Shown: piece after piece, positions 35,702 through 46,625 of the stretch | Layout: every line of letters starts with the position of its first letter | Position numbering within the stretch: the first letter of the stretch is position 1 | Assembly: GCA_038501195.1 (NCBI GenBank) | Contig: JBBPUQ010000003.1 | Coordinates: 4,556,501-4,620,500, forward strand | DNA: 64,000 nt | Reading direction: 5' to 3' | Source of the DNA: Nemania diffusa | Lineage: Eukaryota > Ascomycota > Sordariomycetes > Xylariales > Xylariaceae | Program-made: the position numbers and the translations under genes | Notes under the pieces: model-generated | Databases searched by the model: none | Seen by the model: only the letters and a program-made list of their open reading frames with translations | Told to the model about the DNA's origin: nothing

Positions 35702-37791
35702 ATGTCTACAACCACCGAAGGCAACCCGGTCCCGTCCGGAGGTGAAAGCTCCACTTCCAATGACGGAACAACGCCGGCCTCATCCACTTCAACCAATACT
35801 ACTTCACAATCTAGTGCACCCGCCCAGGATGACTCCCTCACCTGCAAGTGGGCTAACTGCAGTGAGAAGTTCACCTCGGCTGAGACTCTATATGTAAGGC
35901 CTTCCTCCTTGATCATGAGCGATGACCATATGAGACAAGCTTTTGAACTTGGCTGGCTGCAACGTTGTGCCCGACCATGGCTGACGATCAAATAGGAACA
36001 CATCTGCGAGAAGCATGTTGGGCGAAAAAGCACGAATAATCTGAATCTGCAATGCCAGTGGGCACAATGCCGGATCACAACCGTCAAGCGCGACCACATT
36101 ACCTCGCATATCAGAGTTCATGTGCCTCTAAAACCTCATAAATGTGACTTTTGTGGCAAGTCGTTCAAGCGTCCTCAGGACTTAAAGAAACATGTCAAGG
36201 TACGCTTCATTTCTCTTACGCCAAAGATCTTTATTTTAGTCGTAGCTAGAGGCATTGGATCACGCCTGTCACTTGAAGCTGGTCAATCGTTTTGCGTCGC
36301 TACACTGCAGCTTGCCAAAGCGAAATCAACAGCGGAAGGCACACGCTGTGGCTAATCTAATCTTTTCATCGCGGCGTTGATTTCCGCAATATTGCCCGAA
36401 TCACTTGCTAACTTGATTCTTTAGACCCATGCTGACGATTCTGTTCTGGTTCGAACCCAAGACCAACACGGCGGTCTAAATGGTACCTATAGGGCACCTG
36501 GCAAAGGTAAGATATTGGCTCGGTTCAAATCCGGTAATTTTCCTTACAATGAGGCTAATTCCGCCTCCCAGCACCTTCTAGCTACTATGATCACAATGGC
36601 CAGATGCGTACTAACTCGGCCGCCTTTGGTCAGCCGCCTCATCCAGCCGGTCATACTAGCAGCTACTACCAACATCATCATGCGCCTCCCCCCTCATTCG
36701 GAGGTGCTCCTATGTACTATCAGCCCATGAATGGGCGAAGTGATCACATGGGGTACCAGGCTGCTGCAGGCTATGATAATCGCAAGAGGTCTTACGAAGC
36801 ATTACACGAGTTCTTCAATGACACCAAACGCCGCCAGCTCGACACTACGTCATATCAGCAAGTTAGCCAGAGGCTTGTTCCCCTTCACGGTGCGCTACCC
36901 ATTCACGCCCATTCCCTTGGTGCCGAATATCTGCCTGCTCCTGCTGTCGTGTCGGTAGAGGGACATGGTGCCCATGCCCCTTACCAGCATTACGCTCTAC
37001 CCCCAATGCCGGAATTACGGACAAAGAACGATTTGCTTCGTATGGATCACATGCTGGAGCAGATGCAAAGCACTATTTACGAGAGCTCCAACTCGCCTTA
37101 TATCCCGATCAACATGCGACATAGTCACTCACCCCCACATTCGACTGCGCAAAGTCAGTCTGCTATGGGAGCCCATGGATACTCGGCGGCTCATGTGGCT
37201 TCGCCCTTGACTGCAGTCTCGTCAACGCATTCAACCGGTACGCCGGCTGCCACGCCGCCATCTAGTACCATGTCCTACACTTCTGGCCATTCACCCAGTG
37301 CTTCTTCGGCCGGATTCTCTCCATCATCTCGGCACAGTTCTACAGCATCGGCATTATATCCAACCCTTCCTGCCGTGACTTCGGGATATCCTGGCCAGTC
37401 GGCTACATCGACTCTGGGACCGAGCTTTGACACGGATCCTCGCCGTCGCTACTCAGGCAGCATGCTGCAGCGAGCCAGTACTGGGCAGCGGCCGACAATC
37501 GAGCGCGAGGGCTCACGCACTCCCAAGGGCCCCGAGTCGGCGATCTCCACAGTCAGCTCGCCCTCGGCTGAATCCGAGCGCAGTATTGAGGCTCGGGAGC
37601 GCGAGGATCAAACTTACGAAATCTGGTTGGAGAACGTTCGGACCATTGAGTACCTTAGAGAGTACGTCAATGAACGTGTTCGACGCAAGGAATATGATGA
37701 TGAGGGTAGCCCGGGCTCGAGTTCTTCCATGGAGGCCGATTCACCTGTCAGGCCTCCTTCTCAGCCGGCGTACCCTGCACTCCCTCTTTAA
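35702..37791 (+). CDS. pacC: pH-response transcription factor PacC (Rim101)
   Basis: PacC activates alkaline-expressed genes and represses acid-expressed ones after two-step proteolysis triggered by the Pal/ESCRT pathway. Four exons, 35702-35893, 35996-36199, 36425-36506 and 36572-37791, give 565 residues. Three C2H2 fingers are complete: Cys48, Cys53, His66, His71; Cys84, Cys89, His102, His106; and Cys114, Cys117, His130, His134, ending [17 protein letters not shown]. Downstream are family blocks [15 protein letters not shown] (basic, likely nuclear-localisation region), [21 protein letters not shown] and the C-terminal [22 protein letters not shown], part of the region that keeps full-length PacC closed. 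The middle is Ser/Pro/His-rich. Each intron has GT-AG ends and restores conserved sequence. The upstream region is packed with PacC-type sites. Confidence 0.96.
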
Positions 37792-38753
37792 GCGTTTTTT
37801 TTGTTGGAATTTGGGATTTTAAAAAATTGTGATCACAGCGTTTTTTTGGCATTTAATGATTTGGCTTAGTTGGTGGTGGGGTTTGTACGAAATGAGAGAT
37901 GCCCTGGATGATAACTCACTGTACATTAGTTTAGTATAGTTTTGAGGCTTCACGCAGCGGGTCTATGATTACGTGGGGGAAGAGGATGTTATTCGAGCGA
38001 TATTGAGAGTATATGAACTTGACATGATTGGAATACAATTCGTAAATTTCAACCACCCTTAAGCACCCTCGTGGCTTATTGAAACGTCTTTCCCCTAAAT
38101 CGTTATGCTATCGATGTCTTTATCCTCAAATGACAGGATAGGAAATTTAAGTGCTATCTTGGTACCTCGGCCTCGATAACTTGCTTATGGCTGGTTTGTC
38201 AGTTTATCGCTCTAGTCATAATCATAATCGTCCAAACTATGTGTCTTGTTTCCTGCTTAAATATCAATGTTACTTAGAAATGATTAGATGACATATTCTG
38301 TACGCATAGAAAGGTTCACAAATTTAGGTACCTATATGTAAGCCGCCCACTTAAGTGGGGTACTGGTTGCTGTGGGGATGGGGCTTTAGTTGATAGGCGT
38401 CATACCTAGTGCGCCAGTGCTACAGCACCTACCTCGACGCGCAAGAGCGACGTGACAGTTTCATCTACTTCGTTTCCTACGCTACGCCACGCAACCACTT
38501 CATCGCTTCTATATCGACCTACTCTGCCTTGAATGTCCTTTCTCAATTAAGAAGCGGGGCTGATATTTCTCGAGCACTCGGATCTTTCACGTAACAGAGC
38601 GCCTGCCTCCTTACCTCCTGCATTTGTTTACATTCCCTGGCTAGGATAGTAAATTACGGCAATGGTACGTAAGGAAAACCCACTGTTTCAGTTGACTAGG
38701 TAGTCACTAGGAGGCCGGATTAAAGTTTCAAATCTAACGCACGTCTCCAGGCC
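37792..38753. other. Intergenic, pacC 3' end to EF-hand gene promoter
   Basis: No separate gene is seen. A possible tiny 5' exon of the next gene (ATG at 38662-38664 followed by GTACGT) is discussed with that gene. Confidence 0.45.
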
Positions 38754-39714
38754 ATGCCGGTCGGATACAAGCCTTCCCCCCTGGGCTACGGCTCGCCGCG
38801 AAGCTCTCCCTTCCGCAGACCGGAATCGCCCTCTTCGTCATCCGCAGCAAGTCGACAGACGACGCCGACACCATCGCCTACGAAACCTAGTAGCAGCTTG
38901 TTTAGCCCCTCTAGATTCGTAAACCCGTCGACACCGACCTCGGCTCAGGACAGCGAGAGCCGGACGACGCCGCGCAGACTCGCACCGCCCGACAGCATGA
39001 CGTCGCCACAGTCCCTCGGGTCGCCCGCTCATATTTCTCCGCGCGCGGCCGCGATGTCGCATCCGTCGATTGGACACGGCAGCGCGCTGTCGCAGCTGCA
39101 GCCCGCGCAGGTCCGCGTGCTCCGCGACGGCTTCCAGATCATGGATAGAGACAGCGACGGCGTTGTGAACCGGGAAGACGTGGCAGACATGCTAGCACAG
39201 CTCGGTGCGTACTATGCCCCTTTCTAACTACCACCAGTCTCATCGATGATATAGTAACTAACATCTACCCGCCTTCTCGCGATCTATAGGTCTCCCAGCA
39301 AAGGCATCGGACATATCCCAATTCTTCCCCCCCGGCGGCCCGCAGACCCTGACGCTGGCGGCGTTCCTGAACTCGATCGCGGCGTCGCTGGCGGCACTCT
39401 CGCCGGCCTCGGAGCTGCTGTCGGCGTTCTCGGCGTTCGACGACGACGACAGCGGGCAGGTGGACCTCGGCGAGCTGCGCGAGGCGCTGCTGCGCACGGC
39501 GCCCGAGCCTGGCGAGCGCGCGCTCACGCCCGGCGAGGTCGACAAGATCATCGCCGGGTTCAGCGGGCGGAGGGCGTTCAGCAAGAGTAGCATGAGTGGA
39601 GGCGTGGGAGGCGCGAGGCGAGGTGAGGTGTTTCGGTATCAGGAGTTTGTGAATTCGATTGTGGGGGGGAATGGGGGCTCGCAGCCTAATTCGAGTGAAG
39701 ATCAGGAAGAATGA
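38754..39714 (+). CDS. Myosin regulatory light chain-like EF-hand protein
   Basis: Two exons, 38754-39204 and 39290-39714, give 291 residues. The first 110 are Ser/Pro/Thr-rich and likely disordered. Then comes a calmodulin-like half: LRDGFQIMDRDSDGVVNREDVADMLAQLG (EF-hand 1 with a good DxDxDG loop), a linker FFPPGGPQTLTLAAFLNSI, and a second EF-hand-like FSAFDDDDSGQVDLGELREALL. This matches the layout of fungal type II myosin regulatory light chains (Rlc1-like), which act in the actomyosin ring at septation, but a more distant calmodulin-like protein is possible. Exon 2 is extremely G+C rich compared with exon 1 and neighbours. Just upstream, CTAACGC and CTCCAG look like an intron end, so translation may start in a tiny exon at 38662-38664, adding Met-Ala. 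Confidence 0.78.
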
Positions 39715-42548
39715 AGAGACTTATATAGATTGAGGGGGGTTGGTTGTTACATGGATACAGACACACAGCCAGGCGGGTTATGGAGAGCATTGTTGGGGTT
39801 TACGTGGTTGAGGTTTTGGGATTATGGCGTAGGGCATCTTCTTAGGCGTTGCGTGTGTGGCATAGTATCTTGCCCGTGAGCTGCGGAATACACGATTGGA
39901 CTTTATACCTCGGAGTCCCTCTTGTTTCAGAAGTAGAGCAAGAAAATAGACCTCTAGGCCTATTTAGCTAGCTAACTGCTTAGGATCTTGAATTGGATAC
40001 GAGATTGTGTCCTAGCTAGCAAGGCTTACGAATGATATACTTTCTACAATGCTATCGATTTCAATTGCTTGTTTAGTTATGAATCAACTAGATCTTATGA
40101 CTGCTTCGTATGAAAAACTACAGTTTTCGGGAAACGACTTGCATTGTATAACGCAGTAGTACAACGGTAGAATTACTACATGTACTTATACCGACTCTTC
40201 ATAAATATTGTGACAGCCTATAGAATTGTTTGTAGTGGCTCTACTCTATGGGTATAAGTTCTATGACGTCTTCTATTCCGTTATCGTAATCGATAAGAAT
40301 ATGTGTTATACCGAGGTAAGTAACTTTATGGGTGTAGATAGTGGGCTTAAAGATGATTTTATTATTTACATTGATCTCCCTTCACGTTTGATAGGGGTAT
40401 AGGAAGGTAATAAAGAAGCTTATCGACTAAATACTCTTATTGCCTATATCCCAACTTAAATTTGAACCTAAAGCTGAATCGCAAACAATTAAAAGTGGAC
40501 AAGGCTCGCTATTCCACTCCTAAGCCATCCGTATTTTTTCATGAATCCACAGAAGGTTCGAGAATCTACTTATACACATTGTAATAATTATGCCAGGAGT
40601 GGCTAGCTGGACGGGCAGGACAGACGTAGAGGGGCGGTCGTGGGATCGAATGGCCAATTGGCGACAGAGGTTGGGTACCGCTCTCGGAACGACCTAAGAA
40701 AGATCCCTGCCCTTGCCTGTCAAGCCCGCCGAGCCCGCCTGTCCGTCTGCACAATCCAAACGCTGCTCATCTCGGAAAGCAAGGGTTGTTGAACCGTTCT
40801 TGTGCCACCATACTGCTACCGTCGTAGTGATGAGAATTGGGGTGTTGACTTAATTTCACGAGAGCTTCAGTGTGCACAATGTTCAGCCTCTTGAATTTCA
40901 ACGGGGAGGGCTGGGTTCGCCCCTCCTGATCGCGACGGATGCGAGCGTCACAGTAGACACGATCGTCAACGACAGCGCCAGCGAATACAGACGCAGAACG
41001 ATGTAAACAAGCAGGGTGATCGACTCTCTATTGGCTATCAAACACTCCAAAGTCTGGACATTGGATACCTAGTCGTCATTCGCGGTGGGGGGGGAATGTA
41101 ACAGGGGCTCTGTAGCAGGTAGACACGACCTGAGTATATTAGCGGCTGCTAGCGGCTTTGTAAGTCCCAGAGACTTCCGAGTAGCAGGGTTGCCCGCGTC
41201 AACGGACCCTGGGGACTGCACTGCTTCTCCAAATTTCACAAAATTTCCCAATCCCAACTTCTATGTCCCAGCCTGACGATTTTTTTTTATACACGATTGT
41301 CCTGTTGATATCTGCCTATCACATACTACTTTTGTGCAAGCTAACTGTGCTCTTGGCTATGCTCTACTTATGCTCTACATAGCGTATGTGTGTTCGGTTG
41401 TATTCCTATTCTATGCCCTGTCCCCTGTGCAGTACTGTACCTACCTATGTAAGGTATGTTGTCTTGTGCTGTGCTGTGCTGTGCTGTGCTGTCTGTACAG
41501 TAGGTAGATTAGGTAGTCGGTAGTAGTGCTATTTGCTGCTTTTATGTTCTGTAGTTTTTTCCTGGGGCTGATAAATCGTTCGTCTACCTACTGCTACTAC
41601 TATTACTCTTCCTCGTCATCTCCTCGTCCCCCTCTAGCAAAGAAATCTGTCTTAGCTATTGCCTCTCTTTTCCTCGCAGAACTGTTTCCCTCCACCTTTA
41701 CTACATTCCCTGGTTTCAGTTCGAGTACCCCTTCTACTTCTGCATGCATGCATGAAGCCCTCTCTGCCTCCCTAGCGCAAAGAAGTAGTACAAACCGACC
41801 CGACTATCTCCGCCTGCGATTGACTATCCCGGCGGACCAAAACTTCTCGGCCTTGATCGCACCAAACCTGTTTGCTTGCTATCTGTCACTGACAGCAAGG
41901 CAAAAGACCGAACGAGGCTGTTGATTCGTGGTGCCACGACCAAACAGATCAAGACAGGCCACCGGCCACCGGCCCCGGCTAGGATTGTTCCACGAGAGAG
42001 TCATTTAGCGAACAGCACTGGGTCTCATATTACTCAAGCACCAGCCATTCTCTCAAAATTTACTCTTTTCTTTTGGCGCTACAATCTGCGACGTGCATGA
42101 AGAAGGCTTCGAAAGCTGGCCAGGAATTAGGACGAGTCTTTGGTCACATTGTGTTAGAAGTGTGCGCTTCTAGAACCTTCTTACTGTCCACTACTTTGTA
42201 CAACGACAAGCGCTGTCAAGTACCCAAATTGGTAGCCCGGGCTATCCTTATTTTTTTTTGCAGGGATCACGGTTCTTTGCACCTGAGAACGGCGTTGAGT
42301 CGGTCGCCTTGATCTGATAGCTCAAGGGACATCGAAGCAAGCAAGGGCCAACCTTACAGGCGGCGCATCTTAGGTAATCTCGCTATCAGGGCAGCCTGTG
42401 GTGGTGTGGGCACCGCTATAACCGGGCTTTTTTTAGCACCTTCTGGCTCCCTCTTACCCGTATACCTCCTGGGTCCACGCTGTAGGACCGCTATAGGGCC
42501 TGTAGGTCAAGTCTTTTTTAGGGCTCCTCGACACATCCTCTATTACCA
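39715..42548. other. Gene-poor 2.8 kb gap
   Basis: Short frames at 40566-40754, 41085-41276, 41526-41924 and 41876-42312 have no recognisable domains, and 41526-41924 is CT-rich low-complexity sequence. A TGTGC microsatellite lies at 41465-41489. The right end should carry the promoter and leader of the TPR-DnaJ gene. Confidence 0.45.
41465..41489 (+). repeat. (TGTGC)5 microsatellite
   Basis: Five perfect pentanucleotide units lie in an intergenic region. Confidence 0.85.
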
Positions 42549-44709
42549 ATGAAGGGCCTTTTCAACTCAAAAAAATCTACCAGGAAGCAGCCTTCTGGCG
42601 ACGACAGCGATCCCCCTCCCTCGCCCCAACACGCTCACCACTACCATCAGAGTCGTCCGTCGCAGTCGCATCCCCAGCCACCCGTCGCGCCCTCTCGGCC
42701 AGAACCTGCACCGCCCGTCAAGTCATCAACCGGCCCCTCCAGGAAATCTTCGCACCCCGCATCGCCTGGTCGTACTCAGCGCGAGCCACCAAAGCAAAGA
42801 ACATCACGTTCGTTTGGCAGACATACTTCGGACTCACGGCGCAGCAAACACGACACGGACATTCACCCTCTTAATCTTCCCCCAGACGAGAGAGAAAAAC
42901 GCCTGTCGGCCCTTTCCGCCATGAGCGAGAGAAGCTCTTTTGATAAGATGGACGTTGATAAGGAGAACTCGGTACAGCCTCCTTCCTCTCCACCTCCCCC
43001 CCAACCGCAAAAGTCCTTCTCTGTGCCCATTACTTCTCCCACGAATGGGGCCAAGCCTGCAACCAATGGTGAGGGACCAGCACCTCCTCCGCATCGGTCA
43101 AACCCGTCGAGTCCGGTACCGAACGAGGCCGAACAGGCCGAGGGGTACAAGTCTTTGGGCAATAAGTCGTTCAAGGATAGACAGTATAAGAAGGCCATCA
43201 AGGAGTATACCCAAGGTACGGTGTGATAATACTACTCTGGAGAACACAGTCACTAACCTGCGTTCTAGCCATCGAATTGATGCCGGAGTCACCCACGTAT
43301 CTCAGCAATCGTGCCGCGGCTTACATGTCAGATGGTCAATATGATGCCGCCTTGGAGGACTGCTCTCGAGCGGTCGACTTAGATCCCCAGAACCCTAAAT
43401 TCTTGCTCCGGCTTGCTCGTATCTACACTAACCTGGGCCGGCCTGAAGAAGCCATTACAACCTTCAGCCGCATTCAACCTGCACCGTCGGCTAAGGACAT
43501 GGCCGCTGCAAGGGAAATGCAGCACCACATGAAGGCTGCTCTAGACGCCCTCAATAGCGGCACTAGTGGATCAATGGTTTTGCATGCAATTGACCAGGCC
43601 GAGAAATTACTGGCACCGGGCGCTGCCAGGCCTCGCAAATGGCAACTTATGAGGGGCAATGCGTACCTGAAGATGGGCAGCGTCAACGCTCTAGGGGAAA
43701 CTCAAAATATCGCCATGTCCTTGCTGAGGCAAAACAACCAGGACCCGGAGGCTTTGGTGCTTAGAGGACGTGCGCTATATGCCCAGGGTGAAAATGACAA
43801 GGCAATCCAGCACTTCCGAAAGGCCCTCAGCGGTGATCCTGATTTCAAGGATGCCGTGAAATGGTTGAGGACGGTGCAGAAGTTGGATCGGATGAAGGAG
43901 GAGGGCAATGCCGACTACAAGGCTGGACGTTGGCAAGCCGCTTTTGATAAGTATACATCGGCTTTGGATATCGATCCCTCGAACCGAGGCACGAACTCGA
44001 AGCTCTTGCAGAACCGTGCGCTATGTAGGCTCAAGCTGAAGGACTACGACGGAGCAATCACGGACTGTGACCGCGCAGTCGCTCTAGACCCTACTTACAT
44101 AAAGGCCCGAAAGACGAAGGCCAATGTCCTAGGGCAAGCAGAAAGATGGGAGGATGCTGTGCGTGAGTGGAAGAAGATTCACGAGCTAGATCCTGAAGAC
44201 AGAACCATTGTGAAAGAAATTCGGAAGGCCGAGTTAGAACTCAAGAAGAGCCAACGGAAGGATTACTACAAAATCTTAGGCGTCACCAAAGATGCTGACG
44301 AGGCTACCATCAAGAAGGCGTACCGCAAGTTGGCTATCATTCACCACCCAGACAAGAACCGAGACGATGAAGGGGCTGCTGAGCGCTTCAAGGATATTGG
44401 AGAAGCCTATGAAACCTTGAGCGACTCTCAGTAAGTATTCGACCGACCAAGTCATTCTATGTACCGTTGCTAACTGACTATAGAAAACGTGCGCGCTATG
44501 ATAGTGGTGAGGATCTCATTGACCCTTCTGAGATGTTCGGTGGGGGTGGTGGAGGCGGTATGGCCGGTGGAATTGACCCCGAGATCTTGTTCAGCATGAT
44601 GAACGGAGGCGGCGGGTTTGGAGGCGGGGGCGGAGGGTTCCCCGGTCAAGGCTTCCCGGGTGGCCGCCAGCGAGCCCAGGGCTTCCCAGGGGGTTTCCAT
44701 TTCGGTTGA
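42549..44709 (+). CDS. TPR-DnaJ co-chaperone (DNAJC7/TPR2-like)
   Basis: Three exons, 42549-43215, 43269-44430 and 44484-44709, give 684 residues. After a 190-residue Pro/Ser-rich, probably disordered start come TPR motifs: [61 protein letters not shown], a central set including [18 protein letters not shown], and a last set with [20 protein letters not shown] domain follows ([21 protein letters not shown]) with the catalytic HPD in [11 protein letters not shown], then a Gly/Phe-rich tail. This is the layout of mammalian DNAJC7 (TPR2), which links Hsp70 and Hsp90, so a cytosolic or nuclear co-chaperone role is inferred. The stop is TGA 44707-44709, but the same frame continues open for 96 codons to TAG at 44998-45000 (see the next entry). 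Confidence 0.93.
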
Positions 44710-45000
44710 CAATCAGAGGCCAGCGAGTACGAGGACCAAGACCAACGACAGGACCGAGACCGGGACCAAGATGACGACGACTACGATGGGGATGACGGTG
44801 CAGGTGGATATGACAGGCAAGCTCGAGATGACATTGCTCATGGTGTGGACTTGGAGAAGACAATCGCTCGGTTCCGATGGGGTGTGGTGGCGATGGCGGC
44901 TGCATTCATCTTCCTACCCCTCGAGCTCGCGATAACGCTCCTCATGTTGTATATCTGTGTTGTGTTTGCGAGATCTTCGGGGATTGCACTTAGCATCTAG
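44710..45000 (+). other. In-frame 96-codon extension with membrane segment
   Basis: Directly after the TGA of the TPR-DnaJ gene, and in the same frame, 96 sense codons run to TAG at 44998-45000. The stretch begins QSEASEYEDQDQ, is strongly acidic and Asp/Arg-rich (DRDRDQDDDDYDGDDG), has an amphipathic-looking part (ARDDIAHGVDLEKTIARF), and ends with a hydrophobic run (AMAAAFIFLPLELAITLLML) long enough to span a membrane. It has no ATG of its own before the late Met. A splice from a phase-1 donor in the Gly-rich tail (for example GTATGG after 44554, GTCAAG or GTGGCC near 44644-44660) to the AG at 44715-44716 would remove the TGA and keep frame. I do not recognise the segment. It may be an alternative C-terminus, a readthrough product or a decayed coding tail. 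Confidence 0.5.
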
Positions 45001-46625
45001 TGAAGGTTGGGATTTGGGGAAATAGAACCTCCATCATTGCAGGCGTTAGGTAGACCAGATTCACGAGGCGGGATTTCCGCATCAGGAAAGCGGGCTTTCT
45101 GCGCAGAAAGAGAGGGTCAGCGAGGGCAGTTATGCTCTGAACAGACAGAGATCTGCATATAGAATTTGCCAGAAGATCAAAAACCCTACCTGACTTATTA
45201 CCAACCCCTCCGTTGTTACTGTATGTTGTAATATACGACATCTAAGAGCATTACCCATCTCCCGTGACCTCCATGAGTTCCCGTAGAATCTCAGGTCATG
45301 TTTGTTTGAAAATATTGTACAAAATACAGCCACCATCAATAAATGGCACTATAGTAGGCTAGATGTTGAAGATCGCCTTGGTTACTTGGAGAGGACATTC
45401 TGATACCTATTCGGAGAGGGCTCTAGATAAACCTACCTAGGTAGTCCGGCAAAGCCCCCCACTAGTCTCGTCTATCGCTACAGTACTGTTAAGCGTTGCA
45501 GCTGCAGGTACAAAGAATGTTTTAAAAGATAGTAGTAGTATTACAGGTGTTGGCGTTAAGATTGTGGCTTACGTGGTTGTTGGATTAGGTTTAGAATACT
45601 CCCTAAATCCCATAATGTCCTCTCTAAGTAATCGGAGCGAAGATCGCCTCGGTTATTGATATTCGACGTGAAGTTGCTTTTTTTTATTGCGCAACTCTCA
45701 TCCCTTATTTTTTCTCTTCGGTAGGTATTACGCATAGCTGTCGGGGTTATCAATCCGAGATGTCGGCGACTTAAGTTCCAGAGAGGAGCTCTACGTAAGC
45801 TTGGGAACCCGACCGGACTATAGACTATCTAGCGTAGCTCACAGGTGTCATTCCTCGCATAGGCGCAAGTTTGTTTTTATCTATACCTTCTTGTGACAAG
45901 GTTAATGGGTCTATAATGGTAGTTTTGGCCTTGTTATGCCACCCTTATAACAGCACTTCAAGTAGAGTACTTAATAAAGGTATATTTGTTTAGGCTGGGC
46001 GATTTCAATTACATGTTAATATAACCGAACTAACATTCGAAGTCCTAGAAGAGGCGTAGGTGCCAGTACGTCTCGGACTGTACCGTTCAAACCAGTACTG
46101 GTTTGGACTAGTACACGCAGCAAGATCTCGTAGTGGTACGCCCCACAGGTCGGCCTGTTATACCGGACCAGTACGAGCCGCAGTCCGTGGTATAGAACCT
46201 CTCTAGCTCAAGTATACGTAGTATGTAGCAACAGAAACAATCGACAACACATTCCCTACCTCACCTAATAAATTCTTATTTTCCTATATCTATATATCTA
46301 TCAATCTAATACTTCTCCATTGTCTGCGAGTATAAGGTAGCAGCGCGCTACTACCTCTCCCAGAGTTTGCGACTTTCGGCATCGCGGTACTCCGGCGGCG
46401 AAATCCCTCTAGATATACCTGACCTTCCTACAACCCCCGCCATCTCCGAACCCCAATTGCACGGCTTCACGGACCTTATAGTATATGACACTGTGTCTGG
46501 ATATCGAAGCCCGCGCGTAGCAGGGAGATCCCCAAAGAGCAAGCAATACGCAAGGATATAGGCATAGAGAGAGAGACAGACAGAGAGAGGCAGAAAGGAA
46601 AGAGGAAGAGGAAGAGGGACCAAAC
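45001..46625. other. Intergenic, no gene seen
   Basis: No coding frame is supported. The stretch includes a G+C-richer patch at 46040-46205 with an 18-bp perfect palindrome. A purine-rich GA tract (46562-46620) immediately precedes the MFS start. Confidence 0.45.
46088..46105. repeat. 18-bp perfect palindrome
   Basis: CAAACCAGTACTGGTTTG is its own reverse complement. It sits inside a G+C-richer patch in which a CCAGTACG motif followed by a GGACT/AGTCC-type motif also recurs (about 46052-46075 and 46168-46190). Confidence 0.8.

Noticed and set aside
41526..41924. 132-codon plus-strand frame
   Set aside because: It has Ser/Tyr low complexity from a CT-rich leader region and no domain.
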